Source: Candidatus Aminicenantes bacterium JdFR-78 (GTDB lineage Bacteria > Acidobacteriota > Aminicenantia > JdFR-78). From it: a stretch of 64,000 nucleotides of DNA. The notes beneath the pieces are model-generated. The model saw only the letters and a program-made list of their open reading frames with translations, did not search any database and was not told the DNA's origin. The translations under genes and the position numbers were made by a program. This document shows positions 55,737 to 64,000 of this stretch, one piece after another (within the stretch, counting starts at the first letter, position 1; each line of letters opens with the position of its first letter). The stretch spans positions 140,999 to 204,998 of the forward strand of contig MTON01000024.1 in the NCBI GenBank assembly GCA_002010665.1, read 5' to 3'.

Positions 55737-56855
55737 ATGAAGAAGAAATATCTGCTATTAATAATTTTTTTATATTTAATACCAAGCTTAGAGGGGCTAA
55801 CTCTTAAGGTTAGGTACGCTGACCATCCTGATTTTACTCGAGTTGTCATAGAATCTTACACAGCTTTCTCTTATCAGATTTATACCACTCCTGGAAAAAT
55901 TGATGTAGTAATTAATGGAAATTTTACTTTTGGAATTCAACGAAAAAAAGTCCATAGCAGAATTTTAAAAGAATTCTATTGGGAAAAGAACGGTTCAAAT
56001 ACTATTTTTAAAGTAATCCTTAAAAAAGACAGATTCACCATTGATTATTTCACTTTAATAAATCCTTTTAGACTTGTACTCGATATAAAAGAATTATCTT
56101 CGCCTGTTATTCCTGAATTGGAAGGGAAAGGAGCTGGAGGGATATCTAATTTAAATAGAGGCATCCGCTATACGAAAACCATTATTATTGACCCAGGACA
56201 TGGGGGTTCTGATAGAGGAGCAAGAGGACCTTCTGGTCTTCTGGAAAAGAATGTCACCTTAGCAATCGCAAAAGAATTAAAATCAATTATAGAAAGAAAC
56301 TTACCAGTAAGAGTAGTTCTTACAAGAACAGAAGATATAAATATTTCATTGGAGGATAGAGCATCCATAGCAAATAATCAAAAAGCAGATATGTTCATAA
56401 GTATTCATACAAATGCTTCTTATCGAAAATCAGCGCATGGTTCTGAAACCTATTTTTTAAGCTTGCACGCAAGTGACGAAGAAACAAGAAGACTTGCTTA
56501 TTTTGAGAATAATTCTGATAAATTAGAAGATGAAATTTTCCCTGAAAATGCAGAGGATATAAAATTAATTCTCTGGGATCTGGCACAAACTTCCTATCTG
56601 AAACAGAGCAGTCAGCTGGCAGAGACTATTCAGAATGAGCTGAATTATCTTCTTGGAACAACCAATAGAGGAATTAAACAAGCTCCTTTTAAAGTTCTAT
56701 CAAATGTTGCTATGCCTGCTGTTTTAATAGAAGTGGCATTTATAACCAATCCCGAGGAAGAAAAGAAACTTTCTTCTGTAAAATTCCAGCGTCAGGTTGC
56801 ACTTGCAATTTTTAGAGGCATAATTAATTATTTAAAATCAACAGAAGTTAAATAA
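55737..56855 (+). CDS. N-acetylmuramoyl-L-alanine amidase with AMIN domain (AmiC-like)
   Basis: This 372-residue exported zinc amidase has a signal peptide (about 1-20), an AMIN domain (about 21-125) that localises it to the wall or division site, and an Amidase_3 domain (about 145-368). Zinc and catalytic residues appear as His in IIDPGHGG, Glu in GLLEKN, His in ISIHTNAS and Glu in VLIEVAFITN. It removes stem peptides from peptidoglycan during cell separation. It is followed without gap by a GerMN gene. Confidence 0.93.
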   Translation: MKKKYLLLIIFLYLIPSLEGLTLKVRYADHPDFTRVVIESYTAFSYQIYTTPGKIDVVINGNFTFGIQRKKVHSRILKEFYWEKNGSNTIFKVILKKDRFTIDYFTLINPFRLVLDIKELSSPVIPELEGKGAGGISNLNRGIRYTKTIIIDPGHGGSDRGARGPSGLLEKNVTLAIAKELKSIIERNLPVRVVLTRTEDINISLEDRASIANNQKADMFISIHTNASYRKSAHGSETYFLSLHASDEETRRLAYFENNSDKLEDEIFPENAEDIKLILWDLAQTSYLKQSSQLAETIQNELNYLLGTTNRGIKQAPFKVLSNVAMPAVLIEVAFITNPEEEKKLSSVKFQRQVALAIFRGIINYLKSTEVK

Positions 56856-57443
56856 ATGAAAAGGAAAGAGAGAATTTTGCTGATATCTCTTTTTATAATA
56901 GTTTGTATTCTCATTATTTTAATAATTTTAAGTTTGAAAACAGAAAAAATTAAAGTTAGTAGGGAGGTAACTCAGACCTATTTTCCAAACATTGAAGAAA
57001 CCACAGAAAAACGAGAAGTGACCATTTTCTTTCCCTCTGAAGAAGACTCTTTGCTTTATCCAGAAGCAAGAGAAATTTATTTAACTCCTTCTCTTATACA
57101 ACAAGCGAAACAGGTCATTTTAGAACTAATAAAAGGGCCAGAAAATAACCATTTACCCACACTTCCTCCAACCACAAAATTAAGGGAAATTTTCATTACA
57201 AATGACGGAACTGCTTACATTGACTTCTCAAAGGAGATTTATCAACAACACCCAGGAGGTTCAGAGGCTGAGATAATATCCATATACGCTATAGTTAATT
57301 CTTTAACTTATAATTTTCCTCAGATAAAAAGAGTCCAGATCTTGATCGAAGGTCTGGAGAAAGAAACTTTGAACGGACATATAGATTTGACAAAACCTTT
57401 TTCCCCTCGTTTTAATCTAATAGCCTCAAATAAAGAACCCTGA
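56856..57443 (+). CDS. GerMN domain membrane-anchored protein
   Basis: A 195-residue protein with an N-terminal membrane helix (about 6-28) and a GerMN domain (about 55-180: VTIFFPSEEDSLLYPEAREI, VILELIKGPENNHLPTLPPTTKL, GTAYIDFSKEI). GerMN domains occur in wall-associated proteins and often sit beside amidase genes, as here (start immediately after the amidase stop). It probably assists peptidoglycan remodelling; the mechanism is unknown. It has no link to sporulation in this diderm context. Confidence 0.88.
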   Translation: MKRKERILLISLFIIVCILIILIILSLKTEKIKVSREVTQTYFPNIEETTEKREVTIFFPSEEDSLLYPEAREIYLTPSLIQQAKQVILELIKGPENNHLPTLPPTTKLREIFITNDGTAYIDFSKEIYQQHPGGSEAEIISIYAIVNSLTYNFPQIKRVQILIEGLEKETLNGHIDLTKPFSPRFNLIASNKEP

Positions 57444-57460
57444 AAGCATTTTAAATTAAA

Positions 57461-58771
57461 ATGACTCTACCCAAAGTTGCAATTATTGGCTTTCCAAATG
57501 TAGGAAAATCTACCCTTTTTAATAGAATTCTCGGAAGAAAAAAGGCTTTGGTGCACTCGTTACCAGGCATGACAAGGGATAAAATATACGGAATAGCAGA
57601 ATGGAAAAATAAGAGATTTGAGTTAATTGATACTGGAGGACTATTCAGTAATTCTGAAGAGCCATTATCTGAACTTGTTGAAAAAAAGGCAATAGAAGCA
57701 GCAGAAGAGGCAGATGTTATATTATTTGTAATCGATGGACGCAGAGAAATTCTTCCAGGTGAAGAAGAATTATTTGTTTTACTTAAAAAATTAAACAAAC
57801 CTATATTAATCGTTGTGAATAAAATAGATACCCTATCTGCAAAAAGAAAACATGTTGATGCGTATAAATTCGGAAGCGAAAAAATTCTATTTATTTCAGC
57901 TGAACATAAAAAAGGAATTGAAGAATTGAAAGATTGTTTAATTAAATATTTACCTGAAGGAAAAAAGGATAAAATCTCAGAAAAACCAGTTAAAATTGCA
58001 ATAGTGGGGAGAATAAATGTAGGTAAGTCCTCTCTTATTAACAGATTACTCGGAGAAGAAAGATTAATAGTTAGTGAAATACCAGGAACAACAAGGGACA
58101 GTGTGGATACCCTTGTAAAAAGAGAAGGAAAATATTTTATTCTGATTGATACAGCGGGCATAAGAAGGCTTGGAAAAACTAAAGATAAAAAAGAAAAAGC
58201 AGCTATAATTAAAGCAAAGAAAAATATAAAAGAAGCTGACGTTATCTGTCTTGTTCTTGATGCTCTGGAGTCCCCTACTCATCAAGATGCAACAATTGCT
58301 CAATTGGCAGCTCTATCTTGGAAGCCTTTAATTGTTGCTGTAAACAAATGGGATTTAATTCCAAAGAATCAGCAAAATACGGTGATTTTTGAGGAAAGAA
58401 TTTACCAAAAATTATCCTTTGTGAGTTATGCACCTTTAATCTTTGTTTCTGCAGTTACAGGAAAAAGAGTTGTTAAAATTCTCGATCTTTCCCTCCAAGT
58501 TTATGAAAATAGTTTTAAAAGAATTCCTACTCCTCAGTTAAATAGATTCTTACACGAAATTATTAAATCTAATCCTCCTATTACGAAAAAGAGAGAACCT
58601 ATTAAAATTAAATATATGGTTCAGACTGGCGTTCATCCGCCCACTTTCTCTCTATATTCCTCAAAAAAGCAACCTCTTCTTCCAAATTATGAGAAATTCT
58701 TTACAAATAAGATGAGAGAAGAATTTGATTTATGGGGAACACCTATAAAACTTATTATTAAAAGGAAATAA
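57461..58771 (+). CDS. der: Ribosome assembly GTPase Der (EngA)
   Basis: This 436-residue protein has the diagnostic tandem GTPase domains: first G1 GFPNVGKST with DTGG and NKID, second G1 GRINVGKSS with DTAG and NKWD. A C-terminal KH-like domain (about 350-436) ends in GTPIKLIIKRK. Der acts in late 50S subunit assembly. It follows GerMN by 17 bases, so it may share that operon. No strong ribosome-binding site is visible. Confidence 0.97.
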   Translation: MTLPKVAIIGFPNVGKSTLFNRILGRKKALVHSLPGMTRDKIYGIAEWKNKRFELIDTGGLFSNSEEPLSELVEKKAIEAAEEADVILFVIDGRREILPGEEELFVLLKKLNKPILIVVNKIDTLSAKRKHVDAYKFGSEKILFISAEHKKGIEELKDCLIKYLPEGKKDKISEKPVKIAIVGRINVGKSSLINRLLGEERLIVSEIPGTTRDSVDTLVKREGKYFILIDTAGIRRLGKTKDKKEKAAIIKAKKNIKEADVICLVLDALESPTHQDATIAQLAALSWKPLIVAVNKWDLIPKNQQNTVIFEERIYQKLSFVSYAPLIFVSAVTGKRVVKILDLSLQVYENSFKRIPTPQLNRFLHEIIKSNPPITKKREPIKIKYMVQTGVHPPTFSLYSSKKQPLLPNYEKFFTNKMREEFDLWGTPIKLIIKRK

Positions 58772-58849
58772 AAAATTAATATTGATTTATAATAGATTAA
58801 ATATTATCTTATAAATTCAATATTTTTAGTTAACTAGGAGGAGAAATAC

Positions 58850-60376
58850 ATGAAAAGAGTTTTAATAAGTGTTTATGATAAAACTGGACTTATTGAATTT
58901 AGCAAATTTTTAGTAGAAAATGAATGGGAAATAATAGCTACCAGAGGGACTTCAAAATTTCTCGAAAAAAATAAAATACCAAATACTCCTATCGAAAAAT
59001 TAATCAATTTTCCTGAACTTCTGGGGGGTCGAGTTAAAACACTCCATCCATTTCTTTTTAGTGCGATTTTAGCTCGAAGAAATAGGGAAAAAGACTTAGA
59101 AGAGATAGAGAAATTTAATATTAAACCAATTGATATGGTTGTAGTAAATCTATACCCTTTTAAGGAAGCTACTTCAAGAGAAGAGTTAAAACTTGATGAT
59201 GCCTTAGAATTTATAGATATTGGAGGAGTTTCTTTAATTAGGGCATCAGCTAAGAACTTTAAAGACGTAATTGTTGTTGTTGACCCAAATGACTATTCCG
59301 AGATTACTCGTTTATTAAAAGAAGAAAAGGACATAAGTTTTAATAAAAGAATTGAATTTGCTAAAAAAGCTTTTCAAATCACCTCGGAATATGATTCTTA
59401 TATCTTCAATTATTTAAACTCTCTTACAGAAAAGAAAGAATTTTTTACACCCGTAATAAATTTAAGTTTATTAAAAATTCAGGAATTGAGGTATGGCGAG
59501 AATCCCCATCAAAAGGGAGCTTTATATAGTGAACCGGATTCCCCTTTTTTTCAGAATATGATCAAATATCAAGGTAAGGAATTATCTTTTAATAATTTAC
59601 TTGATATAAATTCAGCATATGAATTATGCATGGAATTCAAAGAGCCTTTCTGCTGTATAATTAAACACAACAGCCCATGTGGTGCTGCATTAGGTAAAAA
59701 TGCTCTTGAGTCCTTTGAAAAAGCTCTTCAGACTGACCCACTTTCTGCTTTCGGAGGAATAATAGGTTTTAATTGTGCTGTAGATGAACAGGTTGCTTCA
59801 GAAATAGTAAAATCTTTTTATGAAGTTGTAATAGCTCCTGAATTTTCGGAAAAAGCACTTGAAATATTTCAGATTAAAAAGAACTTAAGGGTCGTGAAAT
59901 TCCCTTTCGGAATTCTGAATGAAATGGATTTTAAAAGAATAACTGGAGGTTGGCTTGTTCAAGAAAAAGATAGTATTGATTATGTGAAAGAAAAACTAAG
60001 AGTGGTAACGAAGAAAAGACCTTCTGAGAAGGAACTCAAAGATTTACTCTTTGCATGGAAAGTTGTAAAATATGTAAAATCCAATGCTATTGTCTTTGCT
60101 AAAGATCTGCAAACAGTTGGAATTGGTGCAGGTCAGATGAGCAGGGTTGATGCAGCAAAAGTTGCAATCTCAAAAGCTCGACTTCCTCTTAAAAATTCAG
60201 TTGTAGCTTCAGATGCCTTTTTCCCGTTTCCTGATGCTTTAGAAGAGTGCATTAAGGCAGGCGCTTCTGCATTTATCCAGCCCGGAGGTTCAATTCGAGA
60301 TGAAGAAGTTATAAAAACAGCGGATAATTATGGTGTTTCAATGATATTTACAGGAATAAGACATTTCCGACATTAA
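58850..60376 (+). CDS. purH: Bifunctional AICAR formyltransferase / IMP cyclohydrolase PurH
   Basis: This 508-residue bifunctional enzyme performs the last two steps of IMP synthesis. The N-terminal MGS-like cyclohydrolase domain (about 1-150) shows SVYDKTGLIEF and GGRVKTLHP. The C-terminal AICAR formyltransferase domain has the catalytic Lys-His in IIKHNSPCGAA, and it ends in FIQPGGSIRDEEVI and FTGIRHFRH. Normal length. An AGGAGGAG site precedes the ATG. The 78-base gap upstream contains no recognisable purine riboswitch. Confidence 0.97.
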   Translation: MKRVLISVYDKTGLIEFSKFLVENEWEIIATRGTSKFLEKNKIPNTPIEKLINFPELLGGRVKTLHPFLFSAILARRNREKDLEEIEKFNIKPIDMVVVNLYPFKEATSREELKLDDALEFIDIGGVSLIRASAKNFKDVIVVVDPNDYSEITRLLKEEKDISFNKRIEFAKKAFQITSEYDSYIFNYLNSLTEKKEFFTPVINLSLLKIQELRYGENPHQKGALYSEPDSPFFQNMIKYQGKELSFNNLLDINSAYELCMEFKEPFCCIIKHNSPCGAALGKNALESFEKALQTDPLSAFGGIIGFNCAVDEQVASEIVKSFYEVVIAPEFSEKALEIFQIKKNLRVVKFPFGILNEMDFKRITGGWLVQEKDSIDYVKEKLRVVTKKRPSEKELKDLLFAWKVVKYVKSNAIVFAKDLQTVGIGAGQMSRVDAAKVAISKARLPLKNSVVASDAFFPFPDALEECIKAGASAFIQPGGSIRDEEVIKTADNYGVSMIFTGIRHFRH

Positions 60377-60382
60377 CAATTA

Positions 60383-60859
60383 TCAAAACAAAGCTTTAAA
60401 AAAATAAAATGTCATTATCCCTGAAACAACTAATTTCAAAACAGTTCCAGTAATTATTCCTATGAAAACTCCCCATCCAGCTTTAAAAGCTCCATAAGTC
60501 TGCTTCCCGCTTATGACTTCGCCTACAAAAGCACCAAGAAAAGCTCCTATTATTATTCCCAGAGGTGGAAAATAAAAAAAACCAACAATCATTCCTATTA
60601 CTGCGCCCCAGAAACCAAATTTTGAAGCTCCAAATTTTTTTGCACCAAATGCAGGAATAACGAAGTCTATAGCTGTAACTAAAATGGTCAGTCCAGCCAT
60701 TGCAATGAGAAACTCAGGACTAAACACTTCCCATTTTTTTGAAATTGAAAGAGAGATAAGAGCTAAATAACTCAATGGTGGACCAGGAAGGCCAGGAACA
60801 ACGCACCCAATGATTCCTAAAATTATTAAGAGAATGCCAATAATAGTAAAAACAAACAC
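60383..60859 (-). CDS. DUF456 membrane protein
   Basis: A 158-residue protein with four to five membrane helices and the glycine-rich DUF456 repeats (GCVVPGLPGPPLSYLALI, FVIPAFGAKKFGASKFGFWGAVIGMIVGFF, GIIIGAFLGAFVGEVI). The start is GTG, overlapping the stop of the upstream gene (TAGTG). DUF456 function is unknown. It is probably made together with the exported protein encoded just upstream. Confidence 0.85.
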   Translation of the reverse strand: MFVFTIIGILLIILGIIGCVVPGLPGPPLSYLALISLSISKKWEVFSPEFLIAMAGLTILVTAIDFVIPAFGAKKFGASKFGFWGAVIGMIVGFFYFPPLGIIIGAFLGAFVGEVISGKQTYGAFKAGWGVFIGIITGTVLKLVVSGIMTFYFFKALF

Positions 60860-61383
60860 TATTTTGCAAGTTCTGCAAGTTTTTTCAGGTCAAGCAAATT
60901 GGCTATTTTTTTCAATTCTGATGTATCTTTTACATTATCTTCTGTTAAGTTAACTAGAAATCTATCCTTAACAAGAATTATTATCATAGCTTCTTCACTT
61001 CCATATTCATATTTCTCAACCCCAGGAAATCCCTTTACTGTTATCTTTTTCACATATTCTTCTGAAGAATCGATTTCAAAACTTGTCATCATTTTAAAGC
61101 TAGCATAGACCATAGGTATGTAACTTCCATCAATAATTTTAATTTCTAAATCCTTCTCACCTAATACATAACTTCTTTCCACCTGAGAAATCTTAAAATT
61201 TCCCATAGAAACTGTAGAGCCTTTTGGTTCTCCTTTAGCCTGCCATCCAGGAATATCAATTAAAAAATTAATTAATTTACGCCAATTTACTGGTTCTACT
61301 GGTTTTTGTGGCTGAGCAAAGAGATTAATAATAGAAATAAGAAGAACAGAACTAAAAAATAGAATTAAAATTTTCCTCTTCAT
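60859..61383 (-). CDS. Exported protein of unknown function
   Basis: A 174-residue protein with a signal peptide (about 1-23, ending LFAQ). The mature part begins PQKPVEPVNWRKLINFLIDIPGWQAKGEPKG and has a mixed alpha/beta pattern with the segment GFPGVEKYEYGSEEAMIIILVKDRFLVNL. This resembles small periplasmic proteins of Aminicenantes-like genomes that I cannot assign to a named family. It is translationally coupled to the DUF456 gene. Confidence 0.65.
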   Translation of the reverse strand: MKRKILILFFSSVLLISIINLFAQPQKPVEPVNWRKLINFLIDIPGWQAKGEPKGSTVSMGNFKISQVERSYVLGEKDLEIKIIDGSYIPMVYASFKMMTSFEIDSSEEYVKKITVKGFPGVEKYEYGSEEAMIIILVKDRFLVNLTEDNVKDTSELKKIANLLDLKKLAELAK

Positions 61384-61410
61384 AGTTTTCCTCCTCCATA
61401 AATTAAAGTT

Positions 61411-62391
61411 TTATAGAAATCCCCTTTCCTTCATCCATTTATTATTAAAAATTGTGCTTAAATATCTTGAGGCGCTATCCGGAAAAATCGTTACTATTCT
61501 TGCTGGTTTATTAAGTTTTTTCGCGAGTTTAAGAACCCCCCACATTGCTGCTCCACTTGAGCCTCCAACTAAAAGACCTTCTTTTCTGGCGATTTCTCTT
61601 GTGCATAAAAAAGCCTCTCTATCTGTAACTTGATAAATATCATCTATAATAGAAAAATCTACACAATTAATTAAAAATTCATCACCCAATCCTTCAATAA
61701 GATAGGGTTTTGGTTTAACTTTTTTCTTTTTGTGGAAATAATCATAAAAAACTGAACCTAAAGGATCAATTCCTATTACCTTTATATTTGGGTCTTTTTC
61801 TTTTAGGTATTTTCCAACTCCACATATTGTTCCCCCTGTCCCTATACCTGCAACAAAATAATCTATTTTCCCTTCCATTTGCTCCCAGATTTCAGGACCC
61901 GTTGTCTTATAGTGAGTTTCATTATTTTCTCTGTTATTATGTTGATCAGGAAAATAACAATTCGGTATTTCTTGTGCTAAAAGCGATGCAATATTGTTAT
62001 AGCTGTAAGGGGACTCGGGCGGAAGGGTGTGATCAACCATATGAATTTCAACACCCAATGCCCTCAATTGATCAATTTTCTCTCTGCTAATGCTGTCTCT
62101 AACTATAACTTTTAATCTATAGCCTTTCTGAATAGCTACCAAAGCTAAACCAAGCGCTGTATTACCTGAGGAACTTTCAATTATTAAATCCCCTGGTTTA
62201 ATTCTACCTTCTTTCTCTGCTTTTTCAATCATGTATTTTGCAATTCTATCTTTAATACTACCCATAGGATTCATGAATTCGAGTTTCGCATAGACTTCGC
62301 AACAAATGCCTTCAGTGATTTTATTCAATTTAACAAGAGGAGTATTTCCTATTGCTTCTAATGGGTTATCAGCACTTTTTTTCATTTCCAT
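61411..62391 (-). CDS. Cysteine synthase / cystathionine beta-synthase family PLP enzyme
   Basis: This 326-residue fold-type II PLP enzyme has the PLP lysine Lys47 in NPMGSIKDR, SSSGNTALGLA for the substrate carboxylate and GIGTGGTICGVGKYL as the phosphate loop. The NPxGSxKDR form and the SVFYDYF insertion are closer to cystathionine beta-synthase-like members than to CysK; no C-terminal CBS domains are present. It may condense O-acetylserine with sulfide, or serine with homocysteine. Because the window encodes a direct homocysteine pathway, the second possibility (reverse transsulfuration) deserves weight, but this is inference. Confidence 0.85.
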   Translation of the reverse strand: MEMKKSADNPLEAIGNTPLVKLNKITEGICCEVYAKLEFMNPMGSIKDRIAKYMIEKAEKEGRIKPGDLIIESSSGNTALGLALVAIQKGYRLKVIVRDSISREKIDQLRALGVEIHMVDHTLPPESPYSYNNIASLLAQEIPNCYFPDQHNNRENNETHYKTTGPEIWEQMEGKIDYFVAGIGTGGTICGVGKYLKEKDPNIKVIGIDPLGSVFYDYFHKKKKVKPKPYLIEGLGDEFLINCVDFSIIDDIYQVTDREAFLCTREIARKEGLLVGGSSGAAMWGVLKLAKKLNKPARIVTIFPDSASRYLSTIFNNKWMKERGFL

Positions 62392-62519
62392 TTTAAGAAA
62401 TTAAGAAAAATTTTAGCTTAATTTAGAAAGTCTGTAAAGACTTTTAATAAATAATTTGACAAGTCCATTAAAATGGAATTATTCTTAAAATTGTAACTTT
62501 CAGGATAAAAGGAGGAAAA

Positions 62520-63032
62520 ATAAGAAAAATTAAAATAGTAAAGTGGCTAATTGGAGCAAATATTCTATTATTCACGTTGAGCTGGATTATGTCTTTTGTA
62601 GCTTTTCCAAAATTGCCTGAAAAAATTCCCGTGCACTTTAATTTTTCCGGTAAACCCGATTCATGGAAAGAAAAATCTGTATTTTCCTTCTTTCTTCTCC
62701 CCATAATACAAACAATTTTTATAACCGGTTTTTTCTTATTAGCTTATTTCAGTCATTCCGTTAATTTTCCTAAAAAAGAAAGTCTGTCTACCCTTTCTCC
62801 TGAAAAAAGAGAAATAATTTATTCCCTAATTAAAGAATTTGTTTTTTTAGTTATGATATTTTTCAACCTTCTTTTCATCCATCTCCAAAGAAGTGTAATT
62901 CTTACAGCCCATCAGATAACCCGGGGAATAGATAAAAGTTACTTTTACAGTATAATTGGAATTATTTTTATGCTTATATTTCTATACTTCCTGAGGATAA
63001 AGGTAAAAATAAAAGAACTTCTTATATCTTAA
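62520..63032 (+). CDS. DUF1648 membrane protein, apparent ATA start codon
   Basis: The DUF1648 signature FPKLPEKIPVHFNFSGKPDSWKE and three further helices are clear. In-frame coding runs upstream from the first canonical start (TTG 62577) to an ATA at 62520, positioned 4 bases after GGAGG (62511-62515). The added residues (RKIKIVKWLIGANILLFTL) supply the complete first membrane helix that DUF1648 proteins normally have. From ATA the protein has 170 residues. Either a rare ATA initiation codon or a single-base change from ATG explains this. DUF1648 proteins are small membrane proteins of unknown role. Confidence 0.72.
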   Translation: MRKIKIVKWLIGANILLFTLSWIMSFVAFPKLPEKIPVHFNFSGKPDSWKEKSVFSFFLLPIIQTIFITGFFLLAYFSHSVNFPKKESLSTLSPEKREIIYSLIKEFVFLVMIFFNLLFIHLQRSVILTAHQITRGIDKSYFYSIIGIIFMLIFLYFLRIKVKIKELLIS

Positions 63033-64000
63033 TTACTTTCTCTTCTTCCCTTTTTTCTCAAATTTTACCAACTTGCATAGAATCCAATTATCAGGGTCAA
63101 AAAGAATTTCTCTGGGTATTTGGTCAAAAGAGAATTCGAAAACATTATTTTCATTTTCCACCCAAATTATTTTTCTCAATTCTCCTGTTGGAAAAATGAA
63201 TTTTAACTCTATCGGCATAATGAAAATAGGAGAATCTTTTTGAATTTGATTTATTATTATTCTAATTTTATTAAGTTCTGTTACGCCCCATCCAAACTGG
63301 TAAACAGGATAGCCTGATTTATAAATCCACTCATTAAAAAACCACTCCAGACTTTCTCCATAAATTTCTTCGCATATCTGTTGAAAATTGTTGGTGGATG
63401 CATTACTATAGGCATAAAGCAAAGCATATCTTTTCAATATTTTCCAAAATTTTGAATCTCCAACTATAAATCTCAGCATATGAAGAACCCATGCTGCTTT
63501 TTCATATTCTATTGAACAGAAAAGATGTCCAGAAGGTGGATTGTAAACTGGATGATCAGAACCTCTATGCAGGTTAAAATATATACTTTTAAAATTAGCC
63601 ATTCGGGATTTTAATCCCTCAAAACCATAAATATGCTCATGCCACAAAGCATCAGAATAAGTGGCAAAGCCCTCATTTAACCATATATCTGGCCAGTCTG
63701 ATAATGTAACAAGGTCTCCCCACCATTGATGAGCTAATTCATGCGCTACTATCCAGTCATATTTATGATTACCAGTTATTAATGTTGAAGGATAAGAAGT
63801 ACATGTTTGATGTTCCATTGCTATACTTCCAGGAATCTCTGCCATACCATATTTTTCTTCAATAAAAGGATATTCTCCGAATAAACTGGAAAAAAACTTT
63901 ACCATGGACGGAGTAACGGAGAAATCTTCTTGAGCAGGAACAAAATCTTCCGGATAAACAAAATAGACGATTTCCATATCTTCTCCTTTACTTGAAAGAT
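63033..64000 (-). CDS. M1 family aminopeptidase, 5' truncated by the window edge
   Basis: The minus-strand frame is open from the window end; the ATG at 63977 is internal because codons upstream of it (…LSSKGED) stay open. The visible C-terminal about 320 residues carry the GAMEN-like exopeptidase motif as GSIAMEHQ, the zinc site HELAHQWWG with WLNEGFATY 18 residues on, and a C-terminal beta domain. M1 enzymes release N-terminal amino acids; the compact C-terminus points to the about 550-650-residue bacterial type. The N-terminal beta-saddle domain is out of view. It ends on the base after the DUF1648 stop. Confidence 0.9.
   Translation of the reverse strand, partial: LSSKGEDMEIVYFVYPEDFVPAQEDFSVTPSMVKFFSSLFGEYPFIEEKYGMAEIPGSIAMEHQTCTSYPSTLITGNHKYDWIVAHELAHQWWGDLVTLSDWPDIWLNEGFATYSDALWHEHIYGFEGLKSRMANFKSIYFNLHRGSDHPVYNPPSGHLFCSIEYEKAAWVLHMLRFIVGDSKFWKILKRYALLYAYSNASTNNFQQICEEIYGESLEWFFNEWIYKSGYPVYQFGWGVTELNKIRIIINQIQKDSPIFIMPIELKFIFPTGELRKIIWVENENNVFEFSFDQIPREILFDPDNWILCKLVKFEKKGKKRK

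Noticed and set aside
55349-55849. Long minus-strand open frames across 55.3-55.8 kb
   Set aside because: They are antisense to tmRNA (ssrA) and the start of the amidase gene; translated pieces such as GGGGNRTR are reverse reading of the tRNA-like end.

Overview
This is a 64 kb stretch of an AT-rich (roughly one-third G+C by eye) bacterial chromosome, densely packed with genes and with almost no gap over 250 bases. The organism is a diderm: it carries bamA, an ompH/skp-type chaperone, fabZ, lpxA and lpxI, a TonB-dependent receptor and several outer-membrane barrels. An anaerobic lifestyle is suggested by a 2-hydroxyacyl-CoA dehydratase activase-like protein and by the ferredoxin-linked homocysteine pathway seen so far mainly in anaerobes. 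The mix of DUF5916 proteins, S9 peptidases, YtcJ-type amidohydrolases and a TPR/Ser-Thr kinase resembles Candidatus Aminicenantes or neighbouring Acidobacteriota lineages. That placement is inference from gene content, not a phylogeny. No insertion sequences, prophage genes or CRISPR arrays were seen.

Layout. 1-5.3 kb: truncated activase/dehydratase protein, a small secreted protein, and an S9 peptidase fused to a SUMF1 domain. 5.3-8.4 kb: nickel-uptake operon (TonB receptor, DUF4198 protein, FmdE-like protein) behind a consensus promoter and a perfect NikR-type operator; nikR itself lies at 42.3 kb. 8.4-14 kb: GAF-GGDEF protein, M20 peptidase, outer-membrane proteins. 14-22.8 kb: TPR-kinase, MDR dehydrogenase, nadA, carA, carB. 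22.8-27.5 kb (minus): an aspartate-to-homocysteine operon (DUF39-ferredoxin, UPF0280, asd, lysC) behind a consensus promoter and a GC-rich structured leader. 27.5-34.2 kb: YHS protein, glycoside hydrolase with barrel protein, parAB, a sigma-54-driven HD-GYP gene, amidohydrolase. 34.2-36.5 kb (minus): exported histidine phosphatase, serS and two tRNA-Ser genes. 36.6-42.2 kb: TetR-controlled HlyD/ABC-2 exporter. 42.2-44.4 kb: nikR, a lipoprotein, a serine hydrolase. 44.4-50.3 kb (minus): bamA-skp-fabZ-lpxA-lpxI-gfo envelope operon. 50.4-54.8 kb: Nif3-like protein, M55 aminopeptidase, PLP enzyme, small membrane proteins, rhodanese. 54.9-60.4 kb: queF, tmRNA (ssrA), amidase, GerMN protein, der, purH. 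60.4-64 kb: DUF456 pair, cysteine/cystathionine synthase, DUF1648 protein with an apparent ATA start, and a truncated M1 aminopeptidase.

The strongest biology is regulatory and metabolic. A NikR regulon is readable from both ends (regulator and operators). A compact operon can make homocysteine directly from aspartate semialdehyde and sulfide. Two c-di-GMP-type genes are present, one behind a sigma-54 promoter with paired palindromic upstream sites. serS shares an apparent transcription unit with two serine tRNAs.
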